Shown here: piece by piece, positions 1 through 7,414 of the stretch
How positions within the stretch are numbered: position 1 is the stretch's first letter
Layout of the letters: every line of letters begins with the position of its first letter
NCBI GenBank assembly: GCA_015228695.1
Contig: JADGDA010000038.1
Location: 1-14,185 of the forward strand
Length of the DNA stretch: 14,185 nt
Source: Alphaproteobacteria bacterium
GTDB taxonomy: Bacteria; Pseudomonadota; Alphaproteobacteria; Rhodospirillales; Rhodospirillaceae
Reading direction: 5' to 3'
Program-made: the position numbers and the translations under genes
The notes under the pieces: generated by a model
Told to the model about the DNA's origin: nothing
The model's database searches: none
What the model saw: the letters and a program-made list of their open reading frames with translations, nothing else

Positions 1-501
1 GCTGGTTATGCCGATGGAGCGTCCACGGTGAATGCCAAGTATAGCGGAATAAAACTAGATATCGACGTTAACCAACGCAGCTGGTTTGGCGGGATAGGAT
101 TAAGCCGGGTTGAGCGCTTGGGAAACATTTCGTTCTTTGGTTCTCTCGAATACTCTCTTGATTCTCTTGCATTGGAAGCTGCCGCAAAGTCAGCGTCAAA
201 CGGCGGCACCACCCTCAGTTTCCCAGGGATGGACCAGAGCGGCACAAGTCATACTGGAACCTTGCAACTCCGAGCCGGCTACGATATCGACGCGTTTACC
301 CCCTATTTTAAGGGTGCGTTGAATGCCACTACGACCGACAAGCCGGGAGAAAAGGGACGTGGAGGGGGGGAGTTGGCCCTGGGTGTGGATTACCGGATTT
401 CTGGGGACTTTGCGGGTTCGGTCGAGGGATTTAAGGGGTTTGAGGGGGGCAATAACCCTGGCTCGGCTGGGGCCGAGTTGAATCTGCGTTTGCGCTTTTA
501 G
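1..501 (+). CDS. Autotransporter-type outer-membrane beta-barrel protein, C-terminal part
   Basis: Reading frame 1 is open from the first base to the TAG at 499-501, so this is the last ~166 residues of a protein whose start lies upstream of the window. A GTG at 28 is in frame but is unlikely to be the real start, because barrel-like sequence already precedes it. The visible part alternates short amphipathic strands with Gly/Asn/Asp-rich turns (for example LQLRAGYDIDAFTPYFKG and ELALGVDYRISGDFAGSVEG). It ends in LNLRLRF, with the terminal Phe typical of barrels inserted by the BAM machinery. This pattern fits the C-terminal translocator barrel of a type V autotransporter; a non-autotransporter porin-like barrel is possible, since the passenger is not visible. 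The next gene starts 10 bases downstream, suggesting co-transcription with the WD40-caspase gene. Confidence 0.75.
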   Translation, partial: AGYADGASTVNAKYSGIKLDIDVNQRSWFGGIGLSRVERLGNISFFGSLEYSLDSLALEAAAKSASNGGTTLSFPGMDQSGTSHTGTLQLRAGYDIDAFTPYFKGALNATTTDKPGEKGRGGGELALGVDYRISGDFAGSVEGFKGFEGGNNPGSAGAELNLRLRF

Positions 502-511
502 CCCCTCGACT

Positions 512-2806
512 ATGACGATGAAACGGTTGCTGACGGTGGTGGCTGCGGTGCTGTCGTTGGTGGCCGTGGTTGCCGAAGCCGACCCGCTCACCAATGTGTT
601 GCTCAATCATGTGGAAGCCCGCATGGCCATCCACGATCAGCTGGGTGGAATATCCGGGGTAACGGTGGGGGACACCGGGCGTTTTGCCACCGTTGTTCTC
701 AGCGATGGGAGTATCCGTTTGTGGGATCTCCAGTTCGGGGTTCAGAGATCTGCAACCCGACCCGGTCGGTCCGCCGTTGCCATATCCGACCGGACGGGTG
801 TGACCTTCGTCGGTGGCGGGGTCGATGGGGTCGTGAGATTATTCGATGGAGCTTCCGGCGACGAACGTTTCCGTGTCGGTTCACTCGGGGGAGCTATCCG
901 GGCGCTTGGCCGCTCGGCGGATGGCCGGGTAGTGGTGACGGCCAGTGGCCGGGTGGTGCAGGTGTGGGTTCTGTCTGAGGGCAGGGCCGAGTCTGCTGCG
1001 GCTTTCACCGGTGATGTTGAAATTTCCGCCGTCGCCTCCAGTTCCGACGGAACATCCGTCGTTGCCGGTGATGCGGTCGGAACGGTTCGCTATTGGGAAG
1101 TGGGGTCGCCCAGGTCTGTCCGCGTGCTTGGCCGACTGGGCGGTCGGGTGATGAATGTCGGATTCGTCAATGGCGGCATTGAGGTTGTTGCCGGAAGCGA
1201 GAATGGCGATGCGGCGGTTTGGCGTGCCGCGACCGGTGAGGTGCTTATTCCTGTACGAAGGCTGACACCGCGTGCGTCGACCATGGCAATCAGTTCTTCG
1301 GGATCCAGCGTTGCCATCGCCGAGGCTGACACGATCACAGTGACAAATCTCGTGTCCGGGCGGCAACTCTCGAAAATGTCCATCGCGTCCGGGGTCGTGA
1401 CAGGCCTCGGGTTCGATCTCACAGCGGAGCATCTGCTGTCGGTGGGGAGCGATGGCAAAATGCGGATATGGAACGTGGATACCGGCGAAGAATTGCTGGA
1501 GATCAGTTTCACCACTCTCGGATGGATCGCCATGGACGGCCGAGGACGTTTCGACGGCAACGAGGACGGGATTGCCAAGGTAGGCTGGCTGACCGGGGCC
1601 GGAGAAATTCCGCTGCAACAGTTCTCACCGAATTTTTTCAATAGTGGATTGGTTCGTGCCTATTGGCAGGGAGAGGCTGACGGTGTACGCGCAGTTCCGG
1701 AAATGGCGGCCAAGGGTAAGTTTTCTTTGCCGCCTGTCGTTGAAATTGATGATGTGCCATCACAACAGGCTGCGGGCCATGAACAGACGCTCATTGTCGT
1801 TGCTACTGATCAGGGGGGAGGAGTCGGCCCGATTCGCTTGTATCACAACGGCAAACTTGTGTCGGACAGAACGCTGGTCGAGCAGCAGGACATGACTAGG
1901 GATGGCAAACATCTGCGCGCCGCCGCGTTCCGCGTCATGCCGACATCTGGGCCGAATACCTTCGAAGGAGTGGCCACAAATACCCAAGGGATTGAGGGCC
2001 GCTCGAGGAGATCGACGGTGCTATTTGATGGACCGGTCGAACCAGCCACCGTGCATGTCGTGGCCGTCGGCATCAGCCGCTATAGTGATCCGCGTCTTAA
2101 TCTTGACTACAGTGTTACCGACGCTAACGCCATTGTCGAGCGGATCAGGAATGCCAGCGCCTCCATCGGAAACGCAGTTCGCGAAAACATCCTTGTTGAC
2201 GGAGGAGCCACAACAGACGGCATCCGGGGGGCGTTTGCGCGATTGAATGATGTCGGCGGGACGGATATAGTTATCATTTATCTTGCCGGTCATGGCTTGG
2301 CTACGGGGGGAGACTGGATATTTGTTCCTTATGAGGCGTCCGTCGGGAAATCGGAAGCAGATTTTGTTGGGAAGTACGTCACGGCGTCGGAGCTTCGTGA
2401 TGCCCTGGTGAAGATTCCCGCGCAACGGGTCTTTCTCATGATAGATTCCTGTTATTCCGGTGCCGGGGTCAAGCTTTTTGAACGCAATCAGGCGCTTCAG
2501 CGGGGATTCCTCAGGGACATCAGCCGAACCGCCGGGATCACCGTCTTGGCCGCTGCGCAGGAAAATCAGGAGGCGGCGGAACTGGCGGGGCTTGGTCATG
2601 GCCTTTTCACCTATGTCGTGATGTCCGGTCTCGCCGGAGGCGCGCGGCTGCCCGCAAGCCCCAATGGGGAAAAAGGCCCGGTCACAGCGCATGAACTCGT
2701 TCGCTTTACCAACAGACAGATCGCCACCTACGCCGACCAACTCGACGGCCATGCCCAGGAACCCATGGGCTACGCGCTGGGAGCTGATTTTGTGCTTGGA
2801 AAATAA
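512..2806 (+). CDS. Exported WD40-repeat / caspase-like (peptidase C14) protein
   Basis: A 764-residue protein. Residues 1-23 form a classical signal peptide (KR, a hydrophobic stretch, then an AEA cleavage site), so the protein should act in the periplasm or at the surface. The start could also be ATG 518, which gives MKRLL; neither ATG has a clear Shine-Dalgarno sequence, and coupling to the upstream stop 10 bases away is plausible. Residues ~45-330 hold about six degenerate WD40 blades with recognisable ends (SDGSIRLWDL ~64-73, GVVRLFDG, GTVRYWEV, SDGKMRIWNV ~314-323). A linker with an Ig-like strand pattern follows (~395-510). Residues ~514-764 are a caspase-like domain: VGISRY near its start, then LAGHG with His594 and IDSCYSG with Cys647, the expected catalytic dyad. 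Bacterial C14 proteins cleave after basic or acidic residues or act as regulated effectors, and the propeller probably binds a partner. The substrate is unknown. Confidence 0.88.
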   Translation: MTMKRLLTVVAAVLSLVAVVAEADPLTNVLLNHVEARMAIHDQLGGISGVTVGDTGRFATVVLSDGSIRLWDLQFGVQRSATRPGRSAVAISDRTGVTFVGGGVDGVVRLFDGASGDERFRVGSLGGAIRALGRSADGRVVVTASGRVVQVWVLSEGRAESAAAFTGDVEISAVASSSDGTSVVAGDAVGTVRYWEVGSPRSVRVLGRLGGRVMNVGFVNGGIEVVAGSENGDAAVWRAATGEVLIPVRRLTPRASTMAISSSGSSVAIAEADTITVTNLVSGRQLSKMSIASGVVTGLGFDLTAEHLLSVGSDGKMRIWNVDTGEELLEISFTTLGWIAMDGRGRFDGNEDGIAKVGWLTGAGEIPLQQFSPNFFNSGLVRAYWQGEADGVRAVPEMAAKGKFSLPPVVEIDDVPSQQAAGHEQTLIVVATDQGGGVGPIRLYHNGKLVSDRTLVEQQDMTRDGKHLRAAAFRVMPTSGPNTFEGVATNTQGIEGRSRRSTVLFDGPVEPATVHVVAVGISRYSDPRLNLDYSVTDANAIVERIRNASASIGNAVRENILVDGGATTDGIRGAFARLNDVGGTDIVIIYLAGHGLATGGDWIFVPYEASVGKSEADFVGKYVTASELRDALVKIPAQRVFLMIDSCYSGAGVKLFERNQALQRGFLRDISRTAGITVLAAAQENQEAAELAGLGHGLFTYVVMSGLAGGARLPASPNGEKGPVTAHELVRFTNRQIATYADQLDGHAQEPMGYALGADFVLGK

Positions 2807-2862
2807 AGGCATTGCCGGAAATTTTTATTTTCAACCCGTTACGTTTGTGCTTTGCATTGACC

Positions 2863-3059
2863 ATGGCGAGTGTTTACGAACGGCTAGGGAAACGGCCACG
2901 GGATTATTTTCTGCGGGTGACCGGGGTCAGCATCGTGATGTTTGACGACATGATGGCTCTCGGACTCACCCGGTCTGGGCACGGTGGGTCGTCGCCCCGA
3001 AGAAGAAGGCAGGAAGGCCCGATGGCATCGAACGAGTGGCTACTATGGTTTGCAAATAA
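2863..3059 (+). pseudogene. IS5-like transposase remnant, frameshifted N-terminal fragment
   Basis: An ATG at 2863 opens MASVYERLGKRP, then a segment reading FLRVTGVSIVMFDDMM. This resembles the N-terminal helix-turn-helix of IS5-group transposases, in which a 'LTGV...TFxxMv' motif is typical. In the original frame the sequence then turns into meaningless basic residues. Shifting to the frame that runs from about 2979 to the TAA at 3057-3059 gives VVAPKKKAGRPDGIERVATM, matching the 'KKKxGRP' basic loop that follows in the same family. The fragment therefore looks broken by a frameshift near 2950-2980 and truncated before the catalytic DDE domain. No terminal inverted repeats were identified. 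The family assignment rests on remembered motifs, not a search. Confidence 0.5.
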
Positions 3060-3088
3060 GAAGCTGTTGTACCGTTAAATGATAGCGG

Positions 3089-3116
3089 TTGATTCTTTCA
3101 CATGCAACGTTAAACT
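3089..3116 (+). promoter_or_regulatory. Candidate sigma70-type promoter for the LuxR pair
   Basis: TTGATT at 3089-3094 and TAAACT at 3111-3116 are separated by 16 bases, with four of six consensus matches each. They lie about 40 bases before the ATG at 3154. The position supports transcription starting downstream of the alternative ATG at 3079, and so favours the shorter LuxR product. This is pattern matching only and alphaproteobacterial promoters are often degenerate. Confidence 0.28.
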
Positions 3117-3153
3117 CATAGACGAAGAAAGCTCAGGATCTCGACTCACGCAA

Positions 3154-3990
3154 ATGGAAAAACCAACCGCAGTCACACTCCTTAACCTCGTCGGCCAGCT
3201 CTATGATGCCGTGAGCAATCCGAAGGAGTGGCACAATTTTCTGGACAATTTCGCCCGTGTTTTCCGTGCGCACGGAGCCTCCCTGTCCCAGTTCCGCCCT
3301 GCTGACAGGAACTACAAGCTGTCGATCGCTCATGGGTACGACGAAGATGTAGCCAAGCGAGATGCGATCCTAAGGCATTACGACACAATCGCGCATACGG
3401 ATATACGAACGCTCGGCTATGCCCGTCATCCCGGTCAAGCACTGACATGTCGTGAAGTCGCCGACCCTGTGGAGCTTCGTCAATCGCGGGTTTACCTCGA
3501 AGCGCTACAGCCCATGAACGTGGAATGGTCACTTTGTGTATTCCTGCCCCGTAATGACGGAACCTTGACCATCCTCGGTCTGATGCGGCGGAGAGAGGAC
3601 GGCGAGTTTGACGAGCACGACAAGGAACTTCTTCAGGCCATCGTGCCGCACGCCTACCATGCTCTCAATTTCCAGTGGCTTCTGGGGCTCCGGGACCAGG
3701 GTGTGGAGACTCCTCCAGAGGGGGCCGCGCCGCCACCCTATGCCGACCTTGCCGACGAAATCCGTTCAACGCGGAATGCCGGAGAGAAGGGAGAGATACG
3801 TCTCACGCGCCGCGAGCGGGATGTTCTCTCGGGGTGTGCGCTTGGCCAGCGTTCCAAGGAAATTTCCGGAAAATTGGGCATCAGCACGCGCACCGTCGAA
3901 CACCATTTTGCAAAAGCCATGCAGCGTCTGAATGCGAAAAGCCGCGCGGAGGCGGTGGCTGTTGCCATCGCCGCCAACTTGATTGACTGA
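3154..3990 (+). CDS. LuxR-family transcriptional regulator, copy 1
   Basis: A 278-residue regulator from ATG 3154. The frame is open from an ATG at 3079 (303 residues), but the first 25 residues of that version have no counterpart in the downstream paralogue. The paralogue starts exactly at the matching M-K/E-KPTAVTLL, so 3154 is preferred. Residues ~1-185 form a sensor-like region that ends in a long conserved stretch (DGTLTILGLMRRREDG, HDKELLQA). It is followed by an Ala/Pro linker and a LuxR/GerE helix-turn-helix at ~215-275, with LTRRERDVL, SKEI...LGISTRTVEHH and RAEAVAVAI. This architecture binds DNA in response to a small molecule or other signal; the ligand is unknown. It is not clearly a classical acyl-homoserine-lactone receptor, because the usual W/Y/D/P/W/G set was not recognised. 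It is separated by 8 bases from its near-duplicate, so both are probably co-transcribed. Confidence 0.85.
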   Translation: MEKPTAVTLLNLVGQLYDAVSNPKEWHNFLDNFARVFRAHGASLSQFRPADRNYKLSIAHGYDEDVAKRDAILRHYDTIAHTDIRTLGYARHPGQALTCREVADPVELRQSRVYLEALQPMNVEWSLCVFLPRNDGTLTILGLMRRREDGEFDEHDKELLQAIVPHAYHALNFQWLLGLRDQGVETPPEGAAPPPYADLADEIRSTRNAGEKGEIRLTRRERDVLSGCALGQRSKEISGKLGISTRTVEHHFAKAMQRLNAKSRAEAVAVAIAANLID

Positions 3991-3998
3991 GGCTGTGA

Positions 3999-4844
3999 AT
4001 GAAAAAACCGACCGCAGTCACACTCCTCAACCTCGTCGGCCAGCTCTATGATGCTGTGAGCAATCCGAAGGAGTGGCACAGTTTTCTGGACAATCTCGCC
4101 CGTATTTTCGGCGCGCACGGAGCCGCCCTGTCGCAGTTCCGGCCCGCCGATAAAAATTATAAGCTGTCAGTCTTTCATGGATACGAAGACGTCACTAACA
4201 GGGATGCGCTTTTACAGCATTACGGAAAAATTGCACACACAGACTTGCGGTCTATTGGCTTTTCTCGCCACCCAGGGCAAGCAATGTTGTGCCACGATGT
4301 CGTCGATCTGGAGGAGTATCACCAATCAGAAGTCTACCGCGAGATTGGGGTGCCAATTAATATTGAGTACACCCTCGCGGTTTTTCTGCCCCGTGGTGAC
4401 GGAACCTTGACTATCCTCGGTCTGATGCGGCGGAGAGAGGACGGCCAGTTTGCCGAGCACGACAAGGAACTGCTTCAGGCCGTTGTGCCGCATGCGTACC
4501 ATGCTCTCAATTTCCAGTGGCTTCTGGGACTCCGGGACCAGGGCGTGGAGACTCCTCCAGAGGGGGCCGCGCCGCCACCCTATGCCGACCTTGCCGACGA
4601 AATCCGTTCAACGTGGAACGACACGCCGGATAGCGGAGAGGGGGGTGAGATACGTCTCACACGCCGCGAGCGGGATGTCCTCTCGGGGTGTGCGCTTGGC
4701 CTGCGTTCCAAGGAGATTGCCAAAAAACTGGGCATCAGCACGCGCACCGTCGAGCATCATTTTGCAAAAGCCATGCAGCGCCTGAATGCGAAAAGCCGCG
4801 CGGAGGCGGTGGCTGTCGCCATCGCCAGTAATTTACTTGACTGA
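3999..4844 (+). CDS. LuxR-family transcriptional regulator, copy 2 (tandem duplicate)
   Basis: A 281-residue paralogue of the preceding gene. GAGG at 3989-3992 lies 6 bases before the ATG and makes a good ribosome-binding site; it overlaps the stop of copy 1. The first ~50 residues and the part after ~residue 130 are nearly the same as in copy 1, including the GerE helix-turn-helix (LTRRERDVL, SKEIAKKLGISTRTVEHH). Residues ~55-130 differ strongly (for example SVFHGYEDVTNRDALLQ against SIAHGYDEDVAKRDAIL). The linker before the HTH has gained a few residues (NDTPDSGEGG against NAGEKG). The shared DNA-binding helices suggest that both act on the same or similar operators, while the diverged core suggests a different input. 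Heterodimers are possible. The gene converges on the TonB-dependent receptor gene. Confidence 0.85.
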   Translation: MKKPTAVTLLNLVGQLYDAVSNPKEWHSFLDNLARIFGAHGAALSQFRPADKNYKLSVFHGYEDVTNRDALLQHYGKIAHTDLRSIGFSRHPGQAMLCHDVVDLEEYHQSEVYREIGVPINIEYTLAVFLPRGDGTLTILGLMRRREDGQFAEHDKELLQAVVPHAYHALNFQWLLGLRDQGVETPPEGAAPPPYADLADEIRSTWNDTPDSGEGGEIRLTRRERDVLSGCALGLRSKEIAKKLGISTRTVEHHFAKAMQRLNAKSRAEAVAVAIASNLLD

Positions 4845-4846
4845 GC

Positions 4847-4872
4847 GCATGTCGGGTTCTCCACGACGATGC
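4847..4872. terminator. Imperfect hairpin between convergent genes, possible bidirectional terminator
   Basis: In the 35-base gap between the two convergent stops, GCATGTCG (4847-4854) can pair with CGAC-G-ATGC (4864-4872), with one bulged G and a 9-base loop. No clean T-run follows on either strand (the plus strand reads CGGATTGCTAAAATTTC), so intrinsic termination is uncertain. Confidence 0.28.
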
Positions 4873-4879
4873 CGGATTG

Positions 4880-7063
4880 CTAAAATTTCACCGCCCCCGT
4901 CATACCAAAAGTGCGTGGATCTCCTGGTCCGGCGGAAATACCCAACTGCGCGCCCTCGTTGATAGCCCATAGGCGGTAACGCGTATCAGTTAAATTTTTT
5001 CCCCACAGCCGCACCTCCCATCCCTCTCCATCCAGGCCGAGGGAGCCGTTGATCTGGCCGTAACCGGGCTGTTTCATGCGGTTACCAACATCAAAATAAA
5101 TCGGCCCCTTGAATTGGTAGCCCGCTCGGGCTGTAAGCCGGGTCCATGGCGTGACAAAGGAGTACCAAGCCAAACCAAAGTCATAGCTGTATTGCGAAGC
5201 GAATGGCAACCTTTTGCCAGAGACGTTCTCGGTTTGGCCGATGGTGCCCTGGATTGGAGCGTCGCGATATTCATCGAACCGGGCATCGGCGTAGGAGAAA
5301 CGGCCGAACAAAGAGACATGCTTCTCCGGCGTTACAGTTCCATCCACCTCAAATCCACGACTAACGGACGAAGATGCATTGGAGGTGACGACGCCACCGG
5401 TTGGATACAAAACCTGCACCTGTTGGTTCTTCACGTCCATCTGGAACACCGACACATTGAGGGTGGCTCTGTCTCCAAGCCAGTTGGTCTTTGCCCCCAT
5501 CTCGTAATTCCACCCCGTCTCGGCATCAAAGCCAAGATGGGTGCTGTTGGCAGCCAAATTGCTGAAACCACCACTCTTAAAGCCGCGCTCGATCTTGGCA
5601 TAGGTTTTGGCGTTGTCCGACCATGTGTAGGTGGTAACAAGCCTGGGAGAGAGATCATCGAATTCCCGATGCTGCTTCAACGTCTGAAGCCTCCCCATGG
5701 CGGATACGCCATCGTTGGCAGTATGGTGATAATCAATGCTTTTGGTCTCGCGAGAGTATCTCATGCCTCCACCAATATCCCATTGATCCGTCACTCCCCA
5801 TGTGAAGTCGCCAAAAACAGCCCCACTCGCCGATGACTGGTCAGCAGTGGATTGCTCGCGGTGCCCATACGACAGCCCCCACAAAGGCGCGACATCAAAA
5901 AGCTGCCGGAACGTCTTTGTTGACCATGTTTCGCCGTATAGGAATACGCCGGAAAGCCAACGCAATCTTTGGTCCTGTGGAGAGATGAGGCGAACCTCCT
6001 CCGATAACTGCCGCTGGCGGTCGTACTGCCCTTGGCGAAAGTAGTTCTGTGGCCTGAGGTCACTGCCTGGGTTGGCAAATTGCAGGGTGCGCAAACCGGT
6101 GATGGACACCAGAGTTGCATCCTTGCCTTCCCACGTTGCCTTGCCGGTCAGGCCGAAAATGTCACGTTGCTGGTGATAGGGATCTGAGACGTCCGAGTAC
6201 TCGGTCGCAGTCGTGAAATCTCCACCCGCAGTGCGAATGGCGCGGTCCCTGGCATAGTCGCCGATCACCCGCAGGCTGAACCCATTGGCATTGGCCCCGG
6301 CGACCTGAGTGCGTAGCGCCCAATTGTCCTGAGTATTGACATTTTCGGCCGAAATGTTGTGTTCCGTGCCGTTGCGGCGGGTCACCGTGGCCGACAGCCG
6401 ACCAACCAACCCGTCATCATCAAAGGCCCCGTTCACGTATCCACGACCATTGACATAATTGTAGTTGCCGTACGACACTTCGCCCAAGGCTGCGGTCTTC
6501 GCCGTCGGTGGAGCCGTGTGGATATGGATGGCTCCGGCAAGCGCATTCTTGCCGTACAGAGTTCCTTGCGGCCCACGCATGACTTCTACCCGTTCGATGT
6601 CGAACAGTTCGGCATTGTGGCTGGCTCCGTTGCCGATGAAGACGTCGTCCACATAGACTGCGACGCTGGAATCGACCCCCGCCCCCAACACCATGGAACC
6701 AATGCCGCGCACAGAGAAATTGGTGTTGCGCAGATTGCCCCCGACAGGGGTAAAATTAACGCTTGGTGTGGCAGCGATGATATCGGGAGTATCGTGAATG
6801 CGATCAGCCTCCAACTGTTGGCCGCTGAAAACCTCCATGCTGACCGGCACATCGCGCACCCGCTCTCTACGATGCTGTGCCGTGACCGAGGCGTCATTGG
6901 ATGGGTGAATTTCGATCAATAGATCTTCGGCTGCTGCCGATACGCTCAAAATAGAAGCGGCCATCGGTGATGTCAGCGCGCACGCAAACACTGCGGCCAC
7001 TCTGTGCCACGTGATGGCTTGGCCCGTTGCCGCTGTAGTCAAAGCGAAGCCCCCATTCTGCAA
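4880..7063 (-). CDS. TonB-dependent outer-membrane receptor
   Basis: A 727-residue receptor read right to left. The longest frame starts with TTG at 7063, preceded by a G-rich GTGGGGG; GTG codons inside the leader are alternative starts, so the N-terminus is not fixed. A signal peptide ends at SAAA (~42-45). It is followed by DLLIEI (~47-52), a plausible TonB box. The plug domain spans ~68-182 with the hallmark run DVPVSMEVFSGQQLE, NFSVRGIG, VAVYVDDVF, IERVEVMRGPQGTLYGKNALAGAI. The rest is a barrel of ~540 residues with typical paired motifs (LSEEVRLIS, GGGMRYSRETKSID, KIERGFKSGGFSN, YDFGLAWYS) and a C-terminal Phe (GMTGAVKF). Such receptors import iron complexes, vitamin B12 or carbohydrates with TonB energy. 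The substrate cannot be told from the sequence, and no Fur-like box or siderophore genes were seen nearby. Confidence 0.93.
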   Translation of the reverse strand: MQNGGFALTTAATGQAITWHRVAAVFACALTSPMAASILSVSAAAEDLLIEIHPSNDASVTAQHRRERVRDVPVSMEVFSGQQLEADRIHDTPDIIAATPSVNFTPVGGNLRNTNFSVRGIGSMVLGAGVDSSVAVYVDDVFIGNGASHNAELFDIERVEVMRGPQGTLYGKNALAGAIHIHTAPPTAKTAALGEVSYGNYNYVNGRGYVNGAFDDDGLVGRLSATVTRRNGTEHNISAENVNTQDNWALRTQVAGANANGFSLRVIGDYARDRAIRTAGGDFTTATEYSDVSDPYHQQRDIFGLTGKATWEGKDATLVSITGLRTLQFANPGSDLRPQNYFRQGQYDRQRQLSEEVRLISPQDQRLRWLSGVFLYGETWSTKTFRQLFDVAPLWGLSYGHREQSTADQSSASGAVFGDFTWGVTDQWDIGGGMRYSRETKSIDYHHTANDGVSAMGRLQTLKQHREFDDLSPRLVTTYTWSDNAKTYAKIERGFKSGGFSNLAANSTHLGFDAETGWNYEMGAKTNWLGDRATLNVSVFQMDVKNQQVQVLYPTGGVVTSNASSSVSRGFEVDGTVTPEKHVSLFGRFSYADARFDEYRDAPIQGTIGQTENVSGKRLPFASQYSYDFGLAWYSFVTPWTRLTARAGYQFKGPIYFDVGNRMKQPGYGQINGSLGLDGEGWEVRLWGKNLTDTRYRLWAINEGAQLGISAGPGDPRTFGMTGAVKF

Positions 7064-7380
7064 CAGCCCCCACTGTCAGTGGTTTTGGGCGGCGACGCTA
7101 CCAGAAATCGCCGCGTTACTCAACCTGCTTTAGATGGATAGGGAGATGGGTATTTTTGACAGCTTTTTGCCATGTTTGGTGAGGAGTACCCTTCCAACCA
7201 TTATGCGGCTCCGTTGGAGCGACAGGGGGCGGGGGGCGGTGCGGCGGCGTTGCGGAATGAGCAAAGGCGGCAGATAATGTTCAACCTCATTAATTCCAAC
7301 TTGTACGTTTCCAGTGGCCCCACCCCCCCGGTTGTGCTAACAATGGACGGTTCGGTTCTGGTACTGCGGGGGGGCGTAGC
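7064..7380. other. Divergent regulatory region between receptor and adhesin
   Basis: A 317-base stretch separates the minus-strand receptor from the plus-strand giant protein. It contains a candidate minus-strand promoter, a possible overlapping small ORF, and a C7 run (7323-7329) and a G7 run (7368-7374) that could pair and hide the adhesin ribosome-binding site. No convincing plus-strand promoter was recognised: a TTGACA at 7156-7161 has no good -10. Confidence 0.5.
7095..7123 (-). promoter_or_regulatory. Candidate promoter for the TonB-dependent receptor
   Basis: On the minus strand, TTGAGT (7123 to 7118) and TAGCGT (7100 to 7095) are separated by exactly 17 bases and lie 31 bases before the TTG start at 7063. 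The spacing is ideal but the hexamers are weak (four and three consensus positions). Confidence 0.22.
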
Positions 7381-7414
7381 ATGGCTAAGGCATGGGCTGC
7401 GGGCGCGCATATGA
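7277..7414 (+). CDS. Possible small ORF overlapping the adhesin start
   Basis: A frame from ATG 7277 to TGA 7414 encodes 45 residues (MFNLINSNLYVSSGPTPPV...). A purine-rich AAAGGCGG lies ~8 bases upstream. It overlaps the first 34 bases of the adhesin gene, a layout seen in translational coupling or leader peptides. An in-frame ATG at 7172 would give 80 residues but has no ribosome-binding site. The peptide is strand-forming and Gly/Pro-rich without a recognisable family. It may be a chance frame. Confidence 0.25.
   Translation: MFNLINSNLYVSSGPTPPVVLTMDGSVLVLRGGVAWLRHGLRARI

Noticed and set aside
2021..2812. Minus-strand ORF of 263 codons inside the WD40-caspase gene
   Set aside because: It lies entirely opposite a well-supported caspase domain and has no recognisable motifs.
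3079..3153. N-terminal extension of LuxR copy 1 from ATG 3079
   Set aside because: The extra 25 residues have no counterpart in the tandem copy, and the best promoter candidate lies inside this stretch.
5114..5836. Plus-strand ORF of 240 codons opposite the TonB-dependent receptor
   Set aside because: It is antisense to the receptor barrel, whose motifs are clear on the minus strand.
7156..7161. TTGACA as a plus-strand promoter for the adhesin
   Set aside because: It is a perfect -35 hexamer, but no acceptable -10 lies 16-18 bases downstream.
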